A DNA stretch of 64,000 bases, from assembly GCA_963791315.1 (NCBI GenBank), contig CAWBRQ010000006.1:124001-188000 (forward strand), given 5' to 3'. The notes below the pieces were generated by a model. It was given only the letters and a program-made list of their open reading frames with translations. It was not told the origin of the DNA and made no database searches. The position numbers and the translations under genes are program-made. Positions 8,859-16,478 of this stretch are shown here, piece by piece (positions within the stretch are counted from its first letter, which is position 1; the number at the start of each line of letters is the position of its first letter). Source of the DNA: JACCZX01 sp963791315. GTDB taxonomy: Bacteria; Pseudomonadota; Gammaproteobacteria; Burkholderiales; Burkholderiaceae_F.

Positions 8859-10286
8859 CGACCAGCGTCGTGCGCACTTCGAAATACCTTCGTACGAAGA
8901 CAGGGACAAGTACTTCCGCTTGGCCTGGTATTGCTCGTGATCTGCTGCGTTTCACTGCTGTTCATGTTCAGCTCCGGCAAAGTGGTCGATGAAAAGCTGA
9001 CCGTCACCAACGCCGCCGACGCTGCTGCCTATAGCGCGGGCATTGCTCACGCCCGAGCGCTGAACTATGAGGCGTACGTCAATCGCGCAATCATCGCCAA
9101 CGAACTTGCAATAGCGCAAGCGATCAGCATGGTGTCGTGGCTGCGCTATTTCGAACAGGGTGTTTACAACGTCGGGACGCTCGACGCACTGGTCGTGCAG
9201 CATTTGATCGTGGGTGGCATACCGATTGCGGCCGTGCTGAGCGGAACTGCCTATCTCGATGCCTGGACGGGCGGCACCGCGTTGTCCGACATCATCGAGA
9301 TCATCGAGTACATCAACGCGCTCGGCATCATGAATATCCATGCCGGAGCGATCCTCGCGCTCAGAACATCTCAGGTGTTCACCGACAGTGCATTCTCCAG
9401 TGGTGTTCCGCAGATGGATCTGGCGCGGGAGGTGGCGCGTCGCTCGGACGCTTCGCTCGAGCTGGAACTGGTTCCGACATCGATCCTCGAGCTGGCCGGG
9501 TTCACGTCAACCTACGGACGCGGCAACACTGGCGGCGACGCACGCGGGCGCCTTGCCGATACGGTCATGCGATCACGTGATGAGTTCACCGCGTCGCGGG
9601 GGTTCACGCACCTCGGTCCGAACATTCCGTTTGTGCAGAAGAATGTTTCGCTTCGCAAGCGCGGCGGTACCGACCTAATCAATTTCGACGAATGGCAGGC
9701 CGCTGACACTCTCGCGGTGCATCGGCAAACCTGGCCGTGCTTCCGCAAGGGCATTCCGCGCTGGTGCGACGCTGAGGAGATTCCGATCGCGGGTGCAGCG
9801 CGCTCCGAGACCGGCCGGGACCCCAGCGGCGGTAGCGGCAGCTACGGCCGCTCGACCGAAGACAATCCAAACACCACCTCGAGCGCACTGAGCTCGAACG
9901 AGGATATGCGCACTATGGGTGCGGAGCTATGGCAAGGCATCTCTGACAACCAGGACCTTGCGAATCTTGATCCGGACCGCGATCAGCGGGTCGCACTGAG
10001 TTTCTTCGTGTGGAAACCTGAGAACACCTCGCGCAGCGCAGGCCGCAATCCAAACGTGCAGCCCACCGGCCAGCTGGCGGTGTTCAACGCCGCCGCACCG
10101 GAAAACCGCATCGCGTCTTTGTCACGCGTGGAAGTATTTTTCATGCGGCCCGAAGTGCGGCCCGATGGTCGGCGCGAGCTTCCGAGTCTTTACAGTCCGT
10201 ACTGGCAGTCGCGACTGGTTGCGCCGACGGCGGCCGATCGGCTATATGCGGCTACACGCCAAAATGGGTTGGCGCTTGGACTGTAG
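8855..10286 (+). CDS. TadG-like pilus assembly protein, 5' end frameshifted
   Basis: The N-terminus RRQGQVLPLGLVLLVICCVSLLFMFSSGKVVDEK is followed by TNAADAAAYSAG, the TadG/von-Willebrand-type N-terminal signature (membrane helix, then NAADAAA). The remaining 400 residues are periplasmic, with no VWA domain that I can recognise. The probable start is ATG 8855 (GGAG 12 nt upstream), overlapping the lnt stop. That frame reaches the conserved part only if one extra base near 8890 is removed; without repair the open frame begins at a TTG at 8931. TadG proteins are exported inner-membrane-anchored components of the Flp system. Confidence 0.8.
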
Positions 10287-10295
10287 AGGTATGCC

Positions 10296-11084
10296 ATGTC
10301 GGGTCGCGTCGCGATCGTGTCGATGCTTTTGATGACAACTTCCGTGTATGCGGCCACGCCGCTGCCACCGCATGTAAATGCGGAGGGCCCGCACGAACCG
10401 GTCATCTATTTCGAACAATCGGGATCGACAGGAGCGGGGGGCGCGGCCAAGGTCGCGGCGTGCAAGTCGCTATGTCCCTCGCCAGTCAATTCCAAGACGT
10501 GCCGTGTCGAAGGCAATCCGGATCAGGATGGCGAATTCACCGCGCGCAGCTGGCGCGTGCCGAATGCCGTCACGCGCTACAGCGAAATTTGGGGGCTTGC
10601 CCAGGACGAGGGCGATATCTGCACGCTGCGGCTAAAGGTGCTGCGAATCTTGCGCATTACAACGTTCGACGGCAACGCATCGACGATTATCAACGTCAAT
10701 CTCGATCGTGGCGAAGGAACGCGGCGTGTGATTCCGGGCAAGCCTGGCGCCGTGGCGATCGATCCGGTAAAGGGTGTGGCCGCGCTGCGTGCTACCGGCT
10801 ATGTCGACGCGGGAACCGGGCGCCACGCTGGCTACTCGTGTCGGCTGCTGCGCAAGACAGCAGGCGAGCTCGTGCAAGAAGCGTGTCTGCTCGATGATAA
10901 GAATGCTCCGCCCACGGTATTGGGTTTGCCGACGCACATGATGCCGCTGGCAGATTCGATGATGAATTCCGCACTGCCCGAAAGACGCAGCTACACCGAA
11001 ACGCATCGGATTGACTTCAACGCCGCCGCGCCGGCGACCGTGTTCACGCCACCGGCCAACATCAAATGGAAGAACCTCAAATGA
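10296..11084 (+). CDS. Secreted protein of unknown function in the Tad locus
   Basis: 262 residues with a signal peptide (VAIVSMLLMTTSVYAA) and no recognised domain. The mature part has six to seven Cys residues (AACKSLCPSPVNSKTC, GDICTL, YSCRLL, QEACLL), suggesting disulfide bonding in the periplasm or outside the cell. It lies 9 nt after the TadG-like gene and overlaps the next TadE-like gene as ATGA, so it is very likely co-expressed with the minor pilins. A pilus-associated or assembly role is inferred from position only. Confidence 0.75.
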   Translation: MSGRVAIVSMLLMTTSVYAATPLPPHVNAEGPHEPVIYFEQSGSTGAGGAAKVAACKSLCPSPVNSKTCRVEGNPDQDGEFTARSWRVPNAVTRYSEIWGLAQDEGDICTLRLKVLRILRITTFDGNASTIINVNLDRGEGTRRVIPGKPGAVAIDPVKGVAALRATGYVDAGTGRHAGYSCRLLRKTAGELVQEACLLDDKNAPPTVLGLPTHMMPLADSMMNSALPERRSYTETHRIDFNAAAPATVFTPPANIKWKNLK

Positions 11085-11938
11085 ATCCACGCTCGCAGCG
11101 TTCATCCGTCGCCGCGCCTCCGCACGTGCGCGGACAATCGACTACTGAATTCGTTGTTCTTGCTTTGGTGTTGACTCCGTTGTTCCTGACTGTGCCTTTG
11201 CTGGGCAAGTATTTAGATCTGACTCAACACGCCTCGCAGGCCAGCCGCTACGCCGCGTTCGAAATCTCGGTGCGAGGTCCCGTCACAGTTAAAGACGAAG
11301 CGACTGTGGCTGCTGAAGCGCGGCGGCGCTTGTTCAGTACGTCCGATGCACCAGTCAAGACTAACGACGTCGCCGGCGATTTTCTCGGTATGCGCAATCC
11401 CCTGTGGACCGACTTCCGCGGCGATCATTTCCTGCCGCGCTTTGCCGACGGCATTACGCATCAAGCACAGGTCGAAACGCGCGACGTCCCATCTCGCGTG
11501 GTGGCCGCGTTCGCCGGCGCCAACGGCTTCAAGCTTCCGGAGGACAACCTGTACACGGCTCGCATCAACGTGCTTCCCGAGGGCCCTCGCGACTTCAGGT
11601 TCTGGAGCGATAACAATCCGGGTGTCAATCTGCGCATGAATCGCCAGACCGGCATCTTGATCGATGCTTGGAACGCTGCGTCCGCCGATGTCGTGCGCGA
11701 CAAGATCGAAAACGCTGGTCCGAGTGCACCGCCGGTGGCGATGCCGAAATTCGACGCCAACGTCATGCAAGGACTGATCGACAATGCCGCTGCGCTCGGT
11801 CCCTATCCTATCTTGCCCCTGAAACTCGAAGGCCAAACGCTGGGGCTGCTTCCCCAGCTTCTTGGCGAGCCGCGTCCGCGTTTTGGCGATCACGATCCCA
11901 ACATCGTGCCGTGCGACCGGCTGGACCCGCCATGCTGA
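11081..11938 (+). CDS. TadE-like protein with large periplasmic domain
   Basis: A basic leader of about 20 residues is followed by RGQSTTEFVVLALVLTPLFL, a TadE/pseudopilin class III junction with Glu at +5. The following 240-residue domain has no recognised fold (FLPRFADGITHQAQVE, PEGPRDFRFW) and ends with a short Cys-containing tail. At about 285 residues it is far larger than a typical TadE. ATG 11081 overlaps the upstream stop by 4 nt and the downstream gene starts inside its 3' end, so translation is probably coupled. It likely acts as a membrane-tethered minor pilin or assembly scaffold. Confidence 0.75.
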   Translation: MNPRSQRSSVAAPPHVRGQSTTEFVVLALVLTPLFLTVPLLGKYLDLTQHASQASRYAAFEISVRGPVTVKDEATVAAEARRRLFSTSDAPVKTNDVAGDFLGMRNPLWTDFRGDHFLPRFADGITHQAQVETRDVPSRVVAAFAGANGFKLPEDNLYTARINVLPEGPRDFRFWSDNNPGVNLRMNRQTGILIDAWNAASADVVRDKIENAGPSAPPVAMPKFDANVMQGLIDNAAALGPYPILPLKLEGQTLGLLPQLLGEPRPRFGDHDPNIVPCDRLDPPC

Positions 11939-12633
11939 ATCGCATATTGAAAGCGCTGGTTTTGAGTACGGCGCTGTACTTTTCAGTGGCCCCTGCACAA
12001 CGGCTCGTGCATGGCGAACGAGCCGTTAAGCCACCGGAGGGCAGCTCTGTCGAGCGTCTGGGAGATTCAATGACGGTCAACGGCAGGCCGATGACAATTG
12101 ATCACGTAACGGTTCAGCGGCCGCCTGCGGACGTCTTACGACACTACCGCCAAGCATTGACTGAGAGTGCAAGCGGCAAGATCGTCGAAAGCAAGGTGGC
12201 CGGGGATCAGATTCTTGCGCGCAAGATCGGAGAAAACTTCGTGACAGTGCGCGTGCGTCCTACAGCCGGCGGCGGCTCCGACGTATGGGTTATGACCACT
12301 CCAATGCAACCGCCACCGGCTAGCAGCGCGCTGCCGGCGCATCTCGCCTTACCTGCTGGATCGCAGCTACTGTCAAACGTCGAAACCGTCGACGGCGGTC
12401 GGCGCGCCTACACGGTCATTGCAACGGCCGAAGCCGCGGTCTCAGCGACTCAGGACTTTCTGAAGCGAAGCTTGGGTGAGCGCGGCTTCACGCTGGTCGC
12501 TTCAGACGCGTCGCGTAACGACCCATCACGAAGAGTGCTGCTATTTCAGCGGGGGACCGAAGATGTGATGGTTACGATTGCAGACGGGCCTGCGGGACGT
12601 ATGCTGGTGCTGAATGCGAGCGCGCCGAAGTAA
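11932..12633 (+). CDS. Secreted protein of unknown function, last gene of plus-strand Tad arm
   Basis: 233 residues with a signal peptide (ILKALVLSTALYFSVAPAQ). Two internally similar halves each carry a pattern seen in stress- or envelope-type DUFs: VTVQRPPADVLRHYRQAL near residue 60 and IATAEAAVSATQDFLKRSL near residue 160. In both, a helix following a beta-strand is predicted to start with a small residue plus Asp/Ala. I do not recognise a family. The ATG at 11932 overlaps the preceding stop by 7 nt. Context suggests a periplasmic partner of the TadE/TadG-like proteins. Confidence 0.7.
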   Translation: MLNRILKALVLSTALYFSVAPAQRLVHGERAVKPPEGSSVERLGDSMTVNGRPMTIDHVTVQRPPADVLRHYRQALTESASGKIVESKVAGDQILARKIGENFVTVRVRPTAGGGSDVWVMTTPMQPPPASSALPAHLALPAGSQLLSNVETVDGGRRAYTVIATAEAAVSATQDFLKRSLGERGFTLVASDASRNDPSRRVLLFQRGTEDVMVTIADGPAGRMLVLNASAPK

Positions 12634-12674
12634 GCGCGCCGCGTTACACGATTCCTTGCTCGGTACGCCCGAGG

Positions 12675-13064
12675 CTAGAAGAACAGCGCCTCGGTCGCGG
12701 TCCCTACCGTAACGTCGCATTTATCGCCGCTCTTACCCTTGGCACTCTGAATCGAGCCAGCCACGATCCCGGTGATACCACCCTTGCCGCCGAGGACTGT
12801 GCCGAAGTAGCAGCTCGCGCTAACGGCCTGGTTCTTGTATTTGCTGTTGAGACGCAACGTGGGCGTGTAGGGCGGAAAGCTGCCCCGCATGACTGGGTCG
12901 CCATTGATAGTGAGCGTCAGGTCATTGCCTTTAGGATCGTACGTCCCTCCCAATTCGAATTTCTGCCCTTCGGAATCGACGGACTTGTTTTGAGCGACTC
13001 GAACCGACGCACATCCAACGACAACAACCGCGATGACGACGAGCAAAGGTGACAAGGTTCGCAC
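12675..13064 (-). CDS. Small lipoprotein, paralogue of the one at 15099-15494
   Basis: 130 residues with a lipoprotein signal (LLVVIAVVVVGCAS, lipobox VGC). The mature domain begins RVAQNKSV.SEGQKFELGGTYDP and contains two Cys residues (ASCYFG and DKCDVT). It starts at GTG 13064, preceded by GGAGG at 13068-13072; longer in-frame extensions have no ribosome site. It is clearly homologous along its whole length to the lipoprotein at 15099. Both are on the minus strand and they flank the HD-GYP gene. Function is unknown; an outer-membrane or periplasmic location is predicted. Confidence 0.8.
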   Translation of the reverse strand: MRTLSPLLVVIAVVVVGCASVRVAQNKSVDSEGQKFELGGTYDPKGNDLTLTINGDPVMRGSFPPYTPTLRLNSKYKNQAVSASCYFGTVLGGKGGITGIVAGSIQSAKGKSGDKCDVTVGTATEALFF

Positions 13065-13298
13065 GGAGCCTCCGAGTGTTGTTAGAGATGGTGGTGCTAG
13101 CCGGCCATTCCCAACCCGCAGCCACGAGCATGCCGGCGATCGGTGTCCGAGAGAATCGCTCAACGCTGCGACGGACCGCTTTATCCACCAGTAGCTCATT
13201 CCCGCGACGGATGTTTTAGTCCACCCCGAACCTATTGGGCCGCACCGCATAATTCGGGCTCGAATCTTGCGGCGCTGCAAACAAACGCGAGATTGGAA

Positions 13299-15062
13299 AT
13301 GCAAGTAGACGACCTCTCCGAGGTTTCCTTTGCCGAGTTGCGCGATCGCCTGAAGGCACGCGAGGAGGCAAATACCGCTGCCGACATCGATATCGACGAG
13401 GCGCTGCATTACCTCACGTCAATATCCAGTGACAAGCACACCGAAGAGAGTGTCGCGGCCTTGCTGCATCTTGCTGGGAGCTTCCGTTACGCGTCTCAGC
13501 CGGCCAAGTCGCTGCAAGCGGCGTCCTTTGCGTTACCGCTTGCAGCCGCAACGGATTCGAAGTCACTCCTCTGCGGGGCTTACTCGTACATGGCGGCCGC
13601 GCTCGGCGACATGGGACAGTTTGCCGAAGCCACGAGGGCTGCGGCAGCCCGCTGGGCAATAGCGCGCCAGCTGCGAGATCCAAAGTGGGAGATCTGGGCT
13701 ATCGGAAGCTTCGCGACGCTTTGCGTCGGGATGGGGCAGCCCGAAGCAGCGGTTCGCTATTTTGAACGAGCACGGGAGTTGGCGGAGGCTCACGGGCTGC
13801 CGGACATTGAGTTTCTCGCGCGCATTGGTCTGGCGGATTGCGCCACCCAGCTTCACGAGCCCGCGCTTGGTTTTCGGCTACTCGAGAAATTTTGGACCGC
13901 GGCTCCCGAGACCCGTCTGGACAAGAATCTGACAGCGGGTGCGCATGAAACGTTGTCTCGCCTTCACTTGCTGACGGGCGACGCTCCAATGGCGCGCGCC
14001 CATGCTGAACAAGCTTCTCGCCTGGCAAACCTTGCCCCCATAGAAACGTTGAGACACTCGATAAAGGGACTGCTTGGCCTTATCGACGTGATGTCGGGTG
14101 CCGTTGAATCTGGATTGGCCGCAGTGGAAGACGCGTTGTCGTTTGCAAGGAAGGCCGATGGCGCCAATCTTCCTGTTTACCTAAGTAACTGCATTGATGC
14201 GCATGAGATGGCAGGTCATCTCGACAAAGCGTTGCTGTACCTGCGGGAACTGGTCGAGTGGAAGCGGAAATACATCGAGTTGAGCGTCTTGTCCGCTCAC
14301 GAAGAGACTCTCGGCGAATCAACGGAGTTTCGAACCGGTGCCGCTGATGACAGGTTGCTTGCAAAATCGCATTCGCTGCATACAGCCGTCCGGAACCGTA
14401 TTCAGCTTCTGGTCGAGTCGGCTATCAACTCAGAACTGGCGAGCGGATACGATCTTTACCGCACGGTTCGGTTGGCGAAGCTCGCGCGCGCACTCGCTCT
14501 CGCCAGTGGCTGGGACGAGCCACGAATCGAATACCTAGCGTTGGGTGCACAGCTCTGCAACATCGGAATGATGGCGATACCCGCCCGCGTGCTGCAAAAG
14601 CCGAGCGGCCTGTCAGACGGTGAACGTAAGGTCCTGCGTGACCACACACGTTATGGAGCGGCATTACTTCGCAACTCGAGGTTGCGCATGCTCGACACCG
14701 CAAGCGTGATCGCTGAGCAGCATCACGAACGTTTCGACGGTATTGGATACCCCAACGGCCTCAGCGGCGTCGCAATCAGTGAAGAAGCCAGAATGGTTAG
14801 CGTATGTGATGCGTTTGACGCGATGACGCATCGGCGTCCCTGGCGCACGACGCCACTGACACCGGAAACTGCCATGACCGAACTCGAGGAGTGTGCGGGC
14901 ACGCAATTCGACCCGCATCTGGTAGGTGTTTTTGTTAATTTTGTTCGCCGTAATTTCAGCGGCCGAGACGATCTGGACGCCTTTCTGACGGAAGGCGCTG
15001 ATCAGATCGAATATATACAGGCCCGCGCGCGGATAGAGGCACTCTTAGGCGAAGCGCGATGA
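13299..15062 (+). CDS. TPR-like/HD-GYP domain protein with degenerate HD motif
   Basis: 587 residues. The N-terminal two thirds are helical TPR-like repeats (AAALGDMGQFAEATRAAAARWAIA, VRYFERARELAEAHGLPDIEFLARIGLADC). The C-terminus is an HD-GYP domain with HHERFDGIGYPNGLSG and VSVCDAFDAMTHRRPWR. HD-GYP enzymes hydrolyse c-di-GMP, but here the HD signature (normally LHDIGK) reads LCNIGM, so the key His, Asp and Lys are absent and phosphodiesterase activity is doubtful. It may be a c-di-GMP sensor or scaffold. The ATG at 13299 was chosen because the upstream in-frame extension has an unlikely composition. It is flanked by two paralogous lipoprotein genes in the opposite orientation. Confidence 0.85.
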   Translation: MQVDDLSEVSFAELRDRLKAREEANTAADIDIDEALHYLTSISSDKHTEESVAALLHLAGSFRYASQPAKSLQAASFALPLAAATDSKSLLCGAYSYMAAALGDMGQFAEATRAAAARWAIARQLRDPKWEIWAIGSFATLCVGMGQPEAAVRYFERARELAEAHGLPDIEFLARIGLADCATQLHEPALGFRLLEKFWTAAPETRLDKNLTAGAHETLSRLHLLTGDAPMARAHAEQASRLANLAPIETLRHSIKGLLGLIDVMSGAVESGLAAVEDALSFARKADGANLPVYLSNCIDAHEMAGHLDKALLYLRELVEWKRKYIELSVLSAHEETLGESTEFRTGAADDRLLAKSHSLHTAVRNRIQLLVESAINSELASGYDLYRTVRLAKLARALALASGWDEPRIEYLALGAQLCNIGMMAIPARVLQKPSGLSDGERKVLRDHTRYGAALLRNSRLRMLDTASVIAEQHHERFDGIGYPNGLSGVAISEEARMVSVCDAFDAMTHRRPWRTTPLTPETAMTELEECAGTQFDPHLVGVFVNFVRRNFSGRDDLDAFLTEGADQIEYIQARARIEALLGEAR

Positions 15063-15098
15063 CCCCGGCACTCGGCTCGAGACGCTCATTCCGGCCGG

Positions 15099-15494
15099 CT
15101 AAAAGACCAGACTCTCTTGCGCGCGGCCAATCATCACGTCGCACTGATCGCCGCTCTTGCCGATCGCGCCCTGAATCGTGCTGGCGATTGCCCCGGTGGT
15201 GCCGCCTTGGCTGCTCAGTATGGTTCCAAAGTAACAGCGCGCCGTGACTTCTTGGCCGTGGTATTTGCTGCTCAGTAGCAGGAAGGGCACATAAGTCGAA
15301 AACGTGCCTCGAAGAACCGGTTCGCCGTTGATGATCAGCGTCAAGCCGTAGCTGTTCGGATCGTAGCTACCGCCCAGCTCGAACCTTTGTCCGTCGACTT
15401 CGACGGTCTTGTTTTGTGCGACGCGGGTCGACGCGCACCCGGCGAGCGTCGTCAGTACAACGAAAAGAACGAACAGTGCCGAACTCAGTCTCAC
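15099..15494 (-). CDS. Small lipoprotein, paralogue of the one at 12675-13064
   Basis: 131 residues with a lipoprotein signal peptide (LFVLFVVLTTLAGCAS, lipobox AGC). The mature domain is colinear with its paralogue: RVAQNKTV, then FELGGSYDP, LTLIINGEPVLRGTF, ARCYFGTIL and GDQCDV, ending SLVF versus ALFF. The two conserved Cys residues may pair. It lies 36 nt beyond the HD-GYP gene, pointing towards it. Duplication around a signalling gene suggests a functional link, but no family function is known to me. Confidence 0.82.
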   Translation of the reverse strand: MRLSSALFVLFVVLTTLAGCASTRVAQNKTVEVDGQRFELGGSYDPNSYGLTLIINGEPVLRGTFSTYVPFLLLSSKYHGQEVTARCYFGTILSSQGGTTGAIASTIQGAIGKSGDQCDVMIGRAQESLVF

Positions 15495-15563
15495 GCCATC
15501 TCCCGTAGGCCTTCACGCAATTTAGCTGCGCGAAGAGGTGCAGATGTCATGCCCACGACGACT

Positions 15564-16415
15564 TCAGTAGGAACGTCGCTCCAGCCGCACTTCCTGCATG
15601 ATCGTCGCCGCGATCTCCTCGATCGACTTGGTCGTCGACGACAGCCAGCGAATGCCTTCTCGCCTCATCATTCGCTCGGCCGCTTCGACTTCGCTGCGAC
15701 AGTTTTCCAGCGCTGCATAGCGGCTGTTCGGCCGCCGCTCGTTGCGCACCTCGGCCAGTCGCTCGGGCGAAATGGAAAGCCCGATAGATCTTGTCCTTGT
15801 GCTGCGGCAGGGCGCTCGGCAGTTGCCCGCGCTCGAAGTCTTCAGGTATCAGCGGGTAGTTAGCGGCCTTCACGCCGTACTGCATCGCCAGATACAGGCT
15901 GGTTGGCGTTTTGCCTGAGCGCGATACGCCCACCAGAATCACGTCGGCTCCGGCAAGCCCTTTGGCCGACTGACCGTCGTCGTGTGCCAATGTGAAGTTG
16001 ATGGCTTCGATGCGGTTCTTGTAGTCCTCGGAATTCACGCGGATCGCGTGCGAGCGGCCGATGGTGTGCGTCGAAGGCAATTCGAGCTCGCGCTCCAGCG
16101 GCTCGACGAACGTCTCGAACATCTCGAGGAAGAATGCTTCGGTGCCTTCGCGCAACGCGCCCGAGACCGTCGGATCGACCAGCGTGGAGAAGACGATCGG
16201 ACGCTTGCCGTCGCGCGCGCCGGCTTCGTTGATGCGGACCGCTGCTTCGCGCGCCTTGTCTGCGCTGTCAATGAAGGGCAGTCGCTGCGGCCGGTAGCGC
16301 AGGTGCTCGAATTGCGTCAGCACGCTATGACCGAGGGTTTCGGCTGTGATGCCCGGTGCCGTCGGAAACGAAGAAGACGGTGCGATCGTAGGCGGCAGGC
16401 TGCAGGTTGCGACAT
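15564..16415 (-). CDS. ppsR: PEP synthase regulatory protein PpsR, frame disrupted
   Basis: The full bifunctional kinase/phosphorylase sequence is present in pieces: TVFFVSDGTG at about 16380-16360, SVLTQFEHLRYRP onward, the P-loop-like VGVSRSGKTPTSLYLA, then VRNERRPNSRYAALENC and a normal C-terminus ending at 15564. PpsR inactivates and reactivates PEP synthase by ADP-dependent phosphorylation and Pi-dependent dephosphorylation. Extra bases near 16357 (a third G in GGGC) and 15783 break the frame, and another may lie near the probable ATG at 16415. It is divergent from ppsA, its target, as usual in betaproteobacteria. The start codon is tentative. Confidence 0.85.
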
Positions 16416-16478
16416 CGCGCGGATGTTAACGGCACCGCCATTACACTGCGCGCGGTTCCAGTCAACGAGAGAGAACGC

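Noticed and set aside
12675..15494. Toxin-antitoxin or phage defence role for the lipoprotein/HD-GYP cluster
   Set aside because: No toxin, nuclease or TIR-type domain is visible; lipoprotein signals and HD-GYP fit an envelope/second-messenger role better.
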